A stretch of DNA of 5,355 nucleotides from Flavobacteriales bacterium (GTDB lineage: Bacteria > Bacteroidota > Bacteroidia > Flavobacteriales > UA16), in contig JAURKF010000330.1 in the NCBI GenBank assembly GCA_030831885.1, positions 1 through 5,355 on the forward strand, read 5' to 3'. The position numbers and the translations under genes are program-made. The notes under the pieces are model-generated. The model was not told the DNA's origin. It saw only the letters and a program-made list of their open reading frames with translations, and did no database searches. Each line of letters starts with the position of its first letter. Position 1 is the stretch's first letter. Shown here in pieces: positions 1 to 5,355 of this stretch.

Positions 1-441
<441 letters not shown>

Positions 442-525
442 TGACTAATGACAAGTGACTAATGACTAGTGACTAGTCATTAGTCACTTGTCAATGGTCA
501 ATAGTCATTACTCATTAGTCACGAT
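442..525. repeat. Dyad-symmetric array of twelve heptamers after katG
   Basis: Reading from 442 in steps of 7 gives five units beginning TGAC (TGACTAA, TGACAAG, TGACTAA, TGACTAG, TGACTAG) and then seven beginning TCA (TCATTAG, TCACTTG, TCAATGG, TCAATAG, TCATTAC, TCATTAG, TCACGAT). The polarity switches at 476/477. Bases 449-469 are perfectly complementary to 473-493, a 21-bp stem with a 3-base loop. Beyond one mismatch, most of 442-447 also pairs with 495-500. The right arm is longer than the left. No T-run follows, so it is not a classical intrinsic terminator, although a hairpin this strong between two same-strand genes could still end or stabilise the katG transcript. The first TGA (442-444) is in frame directly after the katG TAA, giving a tandem stop. 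There are no long unique spacers, so it is not CRISPR. Confidence 0.9.
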
Positions 526-529
526 TTAT

Positions 530-538
530 TACCTTCGC
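530..538 (+). promoter_or_regulatory. Candidate Bacteroidota -7 box for folE
   Basis: TACCTTCGC fits the Bacteroidota housekeeping -7 consensus TAnnTTTG with one change (C for T). It lies 46 bases before the folE ATG, so transcription would start near 543-546 and leave a leader of about 40 bases. A clear TTG -33 element at the usual distance is not seen; that position falls inside the right arm of the heptamer array. The call rests on one box and its placement. Confidence 0.5.
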
Positions 539-583
539 ACGAACCAAATGCGCTGGGTATTGTTCTTTTAAAAATCATGCGCA

Positions 584-1195
584 ATGAATTTATCGATTAT
601 GGAACCCGAAACTCCCCGTGAGTTGAACGCTGCCGAAAAGAAGATAGCAGAAAATATTCATTCCATCCTCTCGCAATTGGGCGAAGATCCGTCGCGTCAG
701 GGATTGCTCAAAACACCTGAGCGTGTTGCGAAGGCTTACTCCTACATCACGCAGGGATATGATCAGGATGCTCGTAAAATTCTGCGTAGCGCCATGTTCG
801 ATGAAGATTACAGCGAGATGGTTTTAGTGAAAGACATCGAGTTGTATAGCTTGTGCGAACATCATATGCTGCCTTTTTTTGGCAAGGCACACATAGCGTA
901 CATACCCAATGGCAAAATTGTGGGTCTTAGCAAAATACCACGCATCGTGGATGTATTCGCCCGCAGACTGCAGGTACAAGAACGTCTTACCATAGAAATC
1001 AGGGATGCAATTCAGGAAACTCTCCATCCTACAGGCGTTGCCGTAGTTATCGAAGCACAGCACCTCTGCATGCAGATGCGCGGTGTTAGCAAACAAAATT
1101 CTGTAACTACGACAAGCGCATTCAGTGGCGCATTTTTAGAAGACATCAAAACTCGCAAAGAGTTTATCTCGTTGATAGGTTCGAAATTGTCTTAG
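584..1195 (+). CDS. folE: GTP cyclohydrolase I (FolE type, zinc-dependent)
   Basis: The 203-residue product matches GTP cyclohydrolase I over its full length. This cytosolic enzyme converts GTP to 7,8-dihydroneopterin triphosphate and formate, the first step of tetrahydrofolate synthesis, and family members form toroidal decamers. Visible signatures are [18 protein letters not shown] (35-52), the zinc/catalytic [11 protein letters not shown] (91-101), [23 protein letters not shown] (114-136) and [12 protein letters not shown] (157-168). By family alignment the zinc ligands are C91, H94 and C162, and the catalytic histidines H93 and H160; all are present. The chosen ATG at 584 is downstream of the candidate -7 box. 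A second in-frame ATG at 599 (Met6) would give 198 residues, and both precede the conserved part. No Shine-Dalgarno sequence is evident, only an A-rich tract at 569-575, which is normal in this phylum. The zinc-independent FolE2 type is excluded by the CEHH motif. Confidence 0.97.
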   Translation: MNLSIMEPETPRELNAAEKKIAENIHSILSQLGEDPSRQGLLKTPERVAKAYSYITQGYDQDARKILRSAMFDEDYSEMVLVKDIELYSLCEHHMLPFFGKAHIAYIPNGKIVGLSKIPRIVDVFARRLQVQERLTIEIRDAIQETLHPTGVAVVIEAQHLCMQMRGVSKQNSVTTTSAFSGAFLEDIKTRKEFISLIGSKLS

Positions 1196-1196
1196 A

Positions 1197-1305
1197 TAGT
1201 GAAATGGTGAAACAGTGAAATGGTGAAGTAGTGATACAAATGTGGGCTCCATCTCTATTCACCATTTCACTTCTTCACCGCTTCACTAATTCACTAATTC
1301 ACTAA
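1197..1305. repeat. Dyad-symmetric octamer array between convergent genes
   Basis: The left arm has five 8-base units from 1197 to 1236 (TAGTGAAA, TGGTGAAA, CAGTGAAA, TGGTGAAG, TAGTGATA). After about 21 bases without repeat structure, the right arm has six from 1258 to 1305 (TTCACCAT, TTCACTTC, TTCACCGC, then TTCACTAA three times), with a decayed seventh at 1306-1313. Bases 1197-1227 face 1258-1288 in a 31-position stem with 27 Watson-Crick pairs and one T-G pair, including a perfect 14-bp core (1214-1227 with 1258-1271). The loop is 30 bases. The array begins one base after the folE stop and lies between convergent genes, where it could act as a two-way transcription end, but neither side carries a T-run. 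The rest of the gap to the next gene (1314-1366) has only minor inverted repeats. Confidence 0.88.
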
Positions 1306-1335
1306 TTCGCAGCTATTGAATAGCAGTCGCAAGTT

Positions 1336-1362
1336 CTCGCAATCGGCCATCCCGTTCGCGAG
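1336..1362 (-). terminator. Weak hairpin just downstream of the BI-1 gene
   Basis: CTCGC at 1336-1340 can pair with GCGAG at 1358-1362, and CGG at 1344-1346 with CCG at 1352-1354, around a small internal loop. It begins four bases after the stop codon of the minus-strand BI-1 gene, a typical terminator position, but no T-run follows on that strand. The pairing may be chance, and the larger octamer hairpin lies just beyond it. Confidence 0.25.
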
Positions 1363-1366
1363 GTCC

Positions 1367-2080
1367 TCAGTCGCGTCGTCCGCCAAAAATGCGGAGCAAG
1401 AACAAAAACAGATTGATGAAATCGAGATAGAGGCTTAGTGCTCCCATCAGCGCCAACTTGCCTGCAGTTGCCGTACCATATTCAACGCCCGCTCCAATGC
1501 GCTTAATCTTCTGAGTATCGTATGCTACCAGACCAGTAAATACAAGAACACCAACGCAGCTGATGATGTAGTCGAGTGTTCCACTATTCATAAACATATT
1601 CACCAGCGAAGCGATAACGATACCGATCACGGCCATCATCAGTATGGAACCGAGTTTGGTGAGGTCCGTTTTAGTCGTATAACCCAAGAATGCCATTGTA
1701 GCAAATAATCCTGCGGTGATCATGAAAACCTTGGCAATAGCCGGCATTGAATAAACCAGAAAAATAAAACTCAGACTAATGCCATTTACGAGAGAATAGG
1801 CCAGAAATAAACCCATCAACGCTCCAAATGAAAGTCTATTAAACGCAAAACTCATAACGAGCACCATTCCAATCGGCGCAAGCATGACAACCCACATTAA
1901 TATGCTTGAGCTCGTTAGCATTTCGAGCAAGGCTCCACTAGCAGCAAACCAATAGGCCGCAACTCCAGATATCACCAGAGCTAGTGTCATGTAAGAAAAC
2001 ACATTCGCAACAAATGAGCGCGAAACAGCGCTATTGTCGAGATTAATCGACTGATCGTTGAAGTTATTCAAGTTGTTCAT
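1367..2080 (-). CDS. Bax inhibitor-1 / YccA family membrane protein
   Basis: This 237-residue protein is almost entirely hydrophobic after a polar, Asn-rich N-terminus (1-25). Seven membrane segments can be drawn at roughly 27-47, 60-80, 84-109, 113-133, 144-164, 168-187 and 207-231. The arrangement, the SRSFVANVFSYMTLALVISG start, the GLVAYDTQKIKRIG motif after the sixth segment and the LYLDFINLFLFLLRIFGGRRD end are typical of bacterial BI-1/YccA proteins (TMBIM family). The structurally studied Bacillus member YetJ is a pH-sensitive calcium leak channel with paired aspartates; D188 and D220 here are the likely counterparts, by inference only. Other members bind and modulate the FtsH protease, so the physiological role remains open. 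The ATG at 2080 begins the family match, and a candidate promoter box lies about 18 bases upstream. It is convergent with folE. Confidence 0.93.
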   Translation of the reverse strand: MNNLNNFNDQSINLDNSAVSRSFVANVFSYMTLALVISGVAAYWFAASGALLEMLTSSSILMWVVMLAPIGMVLVMSFAFNRLSFGALMGLFLAYSLVNGISLSFIFLVYSMPAIAKVFMITAGLFATMAFLGYTTKTDLTKLGSILMMAVIGIVIASLVNMFMNSGTLDYIISCVGVLVFTGLVAYDTQKIKRIGAGVEYGTATAGKLALMGALSLYLDFINLFLFLLRIFGGRRD

Positions 2081-2097
2081 AGGGCATGGATTTGGAA

Positions 2098-2106
2098 GCG
2101 AATATA
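2098..2106 (-). promoter_or_regulatory. Candidate -7 box for the BI-1 gene
   Basis: Read on the minus strand this is TATATTCGC, the same TAnnTTCGC form as the box before folE. It ends 17 bases before the BI-1 ATG, which would place the transcript start only a few bases before the start codon, short but possible for this phylum. No -33 TTG is clear. The 85-base gap from the sprF-like stop leaves room for a separate promoter, but read-through from the upstream operon is equally possible. Confidence 0.3.
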
Positions 2107-2144
2107 GTGAAGCCGTGTATTACTAAAATAGTGAAGAAGTGCTA
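2105..2144. repeat. Degenerate one-armed octamer array upstream of the BI-1 gene
   Basis: In steps of 8 from 2105 the bases read TAGTGAAG, CCGTGTAT, TACTAAAA, TAGTGAAG, AAGTGCTA. Two units are identical, exactly 24 bases apart, and four of five keep GTG at positions 3-5, the same phase and core as the left arm of the array at 1197-1236. There is no matching inverted arm, so it looks like a decayed or half array. Such a short match could partly be chance. Confidence 0.45.
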
Positions 2145-2165
2145 ATCGGAACCAGTACCCGATAC

Positions 2166-3212
2166 CTATTTCAGACCAGAAGTCATTACTACAGCCCGAT
2201 TGCCATTCATCATATAGCGAAGTTGAAACTCCACTGCTCCCCTTCCGGCACTGGCACTTGCCAATTTTGAAATATTAAAATCATAGCTGAGACCGAACTG
2301 GTAATTACCATATTCAACAATACCGGTGGTAACAATTGCATCTCTTAGACGATAGTTAATTCCGCCATATACAGCATAATCTTTTACAAGCTCTGTGTAC
2401 TTAGAGTTCCCCGTTATATTCAAGCGAACGAGAGAGCCTACGTTTAATTCCTCATGTGGCCCTTGTTTAGCAAACATAAAATTTGGAGCAATTGCCAACG
2501 ATGAATTAGGAATACTCCAAAGTGCATTGGCATGAGATACCATCTTAACATATAAATTCTCTTCAAAACTATCGGCACCAAAAGCATAGCGAGGAGTTGT
2601 AATGTGGTGAAAAGCCAAGCCTACATTAATAATTCGATAATCATTATTATCGACATTTACTTCCGCGGAGGCGTTGTTCAAACTATAATAAACCCCTGTA
2701 TTCACATCAACAAATCCAAAATTTTGAACCATCCCTGTTTCGCCTGTTACCAGAAAAGGATTGTGTGCAGCACCATCATACTGACTCGCCCATTGAAATT
2801 TCGAATAATCGACAAAGCGAGACATATACATTCCCTGCATTCCGAAACCAATATGCTGATAGCGCGAGAGCCTAACATGGTAAACCAAATTCAATCCGGC
2901 AGCATTAGTTCTTAAATTCCCATCTCCAGCCTGATCATTAAACGCTGCAATACCTGCACCCCAATACCCTCGGCGTTGTTTGTTAATATCGCCAAAACGT
3001 GTATTAGCGGTGAAAGCGAAAGTTCTAAATGGATTGGATATAGATGTCCACTGATTGCGATGTGTAACTGTAACCTCTCTCGGCATTACTGCACCTGAAG
3101 ATGCCGGATTCAGAAGAAGAGGCGCCATTGTAAATTGCGATATATGCAAATCCTGTCCTTGCGCCAGGCAGAGAATTGATAGCAAACCCGATATGATTAC
3201 AAGTTTCTTCAT
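2166..3212 (-). CDS. PorP/SprF family type IX secretion outer-membrane protein
   Basis: The 348-residue product has a Sec signal peptide (KK, hydrophobic 4-16, likely cleavage near AQG at 17-19). The mature start, DLHISQFTMAPLLLNPASSG (21-40), is the hallmark of the PorP/SprF family, followed by HRNQW (52-56) and alternating beta-strand sequence consistent with an outer-membrane barrel. In Flavobacterium johnsoniae, SprF is needed for secretion of the SprB adhesin through the type IX system, and each genome carries many sprF-like genes, usually next to a large type B substrate gene. Here the partner is the protein encoded immediately upstream: its TAA and this ATG share one base (TAATG), so the two are almost certainly cotranscribed and translationally coupled. 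The stop is TAG at 2168-2166. Length and both ends look intact. Cys15 is not in a good lipobox (Leu at -1), so it is not called a lipoprotein. Confidence 0.93.
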   Translation of the reverse strand: MKKLVIISGLLSILCLAQGQDLHISQFTMAPLLLNPASSGAVMPREVTVTHRNQWTSISNPFRTFAFTANTRFGDINKQRRGYWGAGIAAFNDQAGDGNLRTNAAGLNLVYHVRLSRYQHIGFGMQGMYMSRFVDYSKFQWASQYDGAAHNPFLVTGETGMVQNFGFVDVNTGVYYSLNNASAEVNVDNNDYRIINVGLAFHHITTPRYAFGADSFEENLYVKMVSHANALWSIPNSSLAIAPNFMFAKQGPHEELNVGSLVRLNITGNSKYTELVKDYAVYGGINYRLRDAIVTTGIVEYGNYQFGLSYDFNISKLASASAGRGAVEFQLRYMMNGNRAVVMTSGLK

Positions 3213-3214
3213 TA
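3210..3214 (-). promoter_or_regulatory. TAATG stop-start overlap coupling the adhesin and sprF-like genes
   Basis: On the minus strand the adhesin stop TAA (3214-3212) and the sprF-like ATG (3212-3210) share one A. No purine-rich ribosome-binding site is visible just upstream, so reinitiation by ribosomes finishing the adhesin probably drives translation of the second gene and ties the amount of transporter partner to its substrate. Confidence 0.75.
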
Positions 3215-5355
3215 GCGTATCACAGTTACGTTACCTTTTCTGTAGAATGGATCTCCGTTAATAAGCACACCGTCGAAATAGTACACAAATACTCCCGAGT
3301 TCAATTTCTTACCTTGATAGTTGCCATCCCAGCACTCATCGAAGCTAGTTGATTCAAAAACCAACTCTCCCCAACGATCGAAGACACGCATCCTCATGGA
3401 AGAGAAGCACTCCTCGCCGAATGGTCGGAAGCAATCATTCATTTCATGACCACCTCGCTCCGGTGCAAATGCATTTGGTATGAAGAAAGTCTCACACGCC
3501 TCAGAAACTTCGATACGCAGGCAAGATGTATCGGTACAACCAAATTCATTTAGCGCCTGCACACAGTAAGTAATAGATTCGGTTGGTATTGCAATTGGAT
3601 CTGAGCAAATGGTACATGATAAATCATCCGCAGGTGACCAAGAATAGTTAATTCCACCTGCTGCGAAGAGCTGTACCTGACCTCCCAATGATATAGTAGT
3701 ATCGTTGCTGGTTGCAATTTGTGGAAGTGGCATGGCCTCAACTGTAATCATAGTTGTATCAGCGCAAATTCCGGATATGGCTACAACCTGATAAACAGTT
3801 GTCTCACTCGGTTGCACTGTAATCGAAGGTGTTGTTTCACCATTACTCCAAATGTATGACTCACCACCGGCGGCAAAGAGATCAGCAGGACTGTAAGCAC
3901 AAACTAACGTATCACCAAACAGAGATGCAACCGGCAACGCCTGCACCTCCATAGTGAATGAAGTTGTTCCATAACACTCGCCGTTCCAACCTCCGACCAT
4001 AAATATAGTCTCCTGTGTCGGGCTCACCTCATTCTCTGAACATGTAGGACACGTTAATATATCCTCATTCATCCATAGAAGACTATCAGCGCCTGTTGCG
4101 CTAATCGATACCGTATCACCCATACAAATCGCATCCGGCGCCAAGATTTGCATTTCGGGTAATGGATTAACCGTAATAAAAATGCTGTCCTGGCCTTCAC
4201 AACCCATGTTTTCACCAACTACGCTAATGTATCCATCGGTAGTAGGATAAGCCTCGATTATTGCTCCATCAACCGAAGATATTGGATTTAGAGAATTCCA
4301 GTTGAAAGTACTCGCACCATCCGCAATAAGCATCAATGTATCGCCGGCACAAATGGCCAGTGAATCCGCTTCAGGGATAATACTTACCATTACAGGTGCT
4401 GAGAACGTAAGCGTAACTTGAACAGTAGAGTCGCAACCTACCTCATTGGTGAGAATGGACTGATAGACACCACTTACGTTGGCTGTCTGGCCATCCGGTA
4501 GCGTATAGGCTTCACCCTGGCAAGCGAAATCTGCAACCTCAGTGAAGATGTAGTCCAATGCAACCACAGCTGAAACAATGGTTGAGTCACATCCCGCATC
4601 AGAAGTTAGTACACTGGTATATTGACCTGTCGTTGAAACCACTTGGCCGTTAGGAAGTGTATGAGTCTGACCGTAGCACAGCAATACTTGCTCGGAGTCA
4701 CCAAAAATCTCTTCAGCAACCTCCAGCTGATAGCTTACCAATGAATCGCAACCATTTGCCGATGACAATACGAAATCGTAGACACCCTCATCACCAACAC
4801 TGGTTCCATCCGGCAAGACATACGCTTGATTGAAACACAATGTTATTGCAACCTCTTGAACCACCGGCTCCAATTCATAGACTTTAATTACCAATGTAGA
4901 ATCGCACCCATTCGCCGATTGTTCGTCCAACACGAGATACTCGCCCGCATCAGAAACAACAGCACCATTAGGTAATTCGTATTGCTCATTGTAGCATATC
5001 ACTACCTCTATGGTGTCATTATAATTCGGCCAAACCTGCACGTTGTACACCTGCAAGCTGTCGCAACCATTGGCTGCCTGCAACGTCACTTCGTACGTAC
5101 CACTAGAATTGACAACTGTTCCATCTGCCAGCGTCGTGCTTTCACCATTGCAAAGATTCACGTCAATTTCGACGGTTGCCGGAACGGGCAGTACAGTTAA
5201 TTGAACTGCTACAATAGAATCACATCCTTCAGCCGTATTGAACGGAACTTCATATAATCCGGAAGTTGTGACAACTGAGCCATCAGCTAGTGTGTAGTTT
5301 TCCCCTGCACAAATGGATACATTCTGCTGTTGATAGAACGTAGGATTGACCGTTA
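3212..5355 (-). CDS. Large Cys-rich secreted surface protein with type B T9SS C-terminal domain, 5' end outside window
   Basis: The frame is open from the window edge (codon 5353-5351) to TAA at 3214-3212 and shows 713 residues. Visible residues 12-317 are six tandem ~53-residue modules, each with one Cys early, a L(P/A)(D/N)G turn and a conserved GCDS. Residues 318-616 hold about four Ig/PKD-like modules ending in patterns such as NPLPE, two with a CxxC before the last strands (435-438 CPTC, 580-583 CTIC). Residues 617-713 are the gliding-motility-associated C-terminal domain (CHU_C type), with FFIPNAFAP, MRVFDRWGELVFES, CWDGNYQGKKLNSGVFVYYF and the closing GNVTVIR. That domain marks type B cargo exported by the type IX system, so the protein is probably a cell-surface or released adhesin, by analogy with SprB-like proteins; its ligand is unknown. 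An apparent GTG start at 5161 is internal, because a complete repeat module lies upstream of it. The sprF-like gene follows with a one-base overlap. Confidence 0.93.
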   Translation of the reverse strand, partial: TVNPTFYQQQNVSICAGENYTLADGSVVTTSGLYEVPFNTAEGCDSIVAVQLTVLPVPATVEIDVNLCNGESTTLADGTVVNSSGTYEVTLQAANGCDSLQVYNVQVWPNYNDTIEVVICYNEQYELPNGAVVSDAGEYLVLDEQSANGCDSTLVIKVYELEPVVQEVAITLCFNQAYVLPDGTSVGDEGVYDFVLSSANGCDSLVSYQLEVAEEIFGDSEQVLLCYGQTHTLPNGQVVSTTGQYTSVLTSDAGCDSTIVSAVVALDYIFTEVADFACQGEAYTLPDGQTANVSGVYQSILTNEVGCDSTVQVTLTFSAPVMVSIIPEADSLAICAGDTLMLIADGASTFNWNSLNPISSVDGAIIEAYPTTDGYISVVGENMGCEGQDSIFITVNPLPEMQILAPDAICMGDTVSISATGADSLLWMNEDILTCPTCSENEVSPTQETIFMVGGWNGECYGTTSFTMEVQALPVASLFGDTLVCAYSPADLFAAGGESYIWSNGETTPSITVQPSETTVYQVVAISGICADTTMITVEAMPLPQIATSNDTTISLGGQVQLFAAGGINYSWSPADDLSCTICSDPIAIPTESITYCVQALNEFGCTDTSCLRIEVSEACETFFIPNAFAPERGGHEMNDCFRPFGEECFSSMRMRVFDRWGELVFESTSFDECWDGNYQGKKLNSGVFVYYFDGVLINGDPFYRKGNVTVIR
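3215..3505 (-). other. Type B gliding-motility/T9SS C-terminal sorting domain (CHU_C) with variant loop
   Basis: The last 97 residues of the surface protein carry the domain landmarks in order: IPNAFAP, a short ND-containing loop, F.P.G, the RVFDRWGELVFES strand pair, WDG, GK.L.SG.F.YYF and a final G..TVIR. The family norm after PNAFTP is NGDG.ND; here the loop reads ERGGHEMND, two residues longer and without the NGDG core. Four Cys residues (at or near ACETF, NDCF, EECF and ECWDG) are spread through the domain and could form two disulfides. Confidence 0.88.
4403..5320 (-). repeat. Six tandem ~53-residue GCDS modules within the surface protein
   Basis: On the minus strand the units are 5320-5162, 5161-5006, 5005-4847, 4846-4688, 4687-4532 and 4531-4403. 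Spacing between successive first Cys residues is 53, 52, 53, 53 and 52. Each unit reads roughly: hydrophobic strand, C, x(5-7), LPDG or LADG, V..(S/T).G.Y, then (A/N).GCDS, then an alternating hydrophobic strand. The two Cys within a unit lie 29 residues apart (30 once), as expected for an intramodule disulfide. The units are alike as protein but diverged in DNA, so they are old duplications. The residues before the first unit (TVNPTFY) resemble the end of a preceding module, so the array probably continues beyond the window. Confidence 0.9.

Noticed and set aside
442..525. CRISPR array
   Set aside because: The units are 7 bases, contiguous and inverted halfway. There are no 25-40 base unique spacers, and no cas gene is in view.
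824..1096. Minus-strand 90-codon open frame inside folE
   Set aside because: It lies entirely antisense to a well-conserved gene and resembles no family I recognise.
1312..1324. Short palindrome GCTATT-G-AATAGC
   Set aside because: The six-base arms with a one-base gap leave little room for a stable hairpin and have no link to a gene end beyond the array already reported.
2604..2915. Plus-strand 103-codon open frame inside the sprF-like gene
   Set aside because: It is antisense to a clear gene and its translation has the low-complexity look of a shadow frame.
3165..3170. Lipobox at Cys15 of the sprF-like protein
   Set aside because: The residues before the Cys are S-I-L; Leu at -1 is not accepted in a lipobox, and an AQG signal-peptidase I site follows at once.
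5159..5161. GTG start codon for a 649-residue surface protein
   Set aside because: The same frame stays open to the window edge and encodes a complete, matching repeat module upstream, so this GTG is an internal valine codon with no signal peptide after it.
4982..5200. Plus-strand 72-codon open frame opposite the GCDS modules
   Set aside because: It is antisense to the repeat region, with no recognisable motif or start signal.

Overview
The window looks like chromosomal DNA of a Bacteroidota bacterium, probably a Flavobacteriales-type marine or freshwater lineage. The evidence is a PorP/SprF-family outer-membrane protein coupled to a giant Cys-rich surface protein with a type B gliding/T9SS C-terminal domain, plus two upstream boxes that fit the Bacteroidota -7 consensus TAnnTTTG in its TTCG form. 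No plasmid, phage or insertion-sequence genes are visible.

Layout: 1-441 (+) is the C-terminal fifth of a catalase-peroxidase (KatG). Directly after its stop codon, 442-525 is an array of twelve 7-base units folding on itself around a perfect 21-bp stem. A TAccTTCG box at 530-537 then leads into folE (GTP cyclohydrolase I, 584-1195, +). Between folE and the convergent Bax-inhibitor-1/YccA-family membrane protein (1367-2080, -) lies a second dyad array at 1197-1305, built from 8-base units. A weak one-armed octamer array (2105-2144) lies between the BI-1 gene and a two-gene minus-strand operon. That operon contains a very large secreted adhesin-like protein (3212 to the window edge; its 5' end is outside) and a porP/sprF-like gene (2166-3212). 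The two share one base in a TAATG stop-start overlap.

How the genes work together: the adhesin and the SprF-like protein form the familiar pair of type IX secretion substrate and dedicated outer-membrane partner. KatG (peroxide defence), FolE (first step of tetrahydrofolate/pterin synthesis) and the BI-1 homologue have no evident joint pathway; they are ordinary neighbours.

The least ordinary material is between the genes. Two well-preserved arrays and one decayed array share a design: short units (7 or 8 bases, neither a multiple of 3), each placing a TGA on the strand that enters the array from that side, arranged in dyad symmetry. Each well-preserved array is therefore both a long hairpin and a stop cassette in all frames on both strands. 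The protein genes themselves belong to known families.
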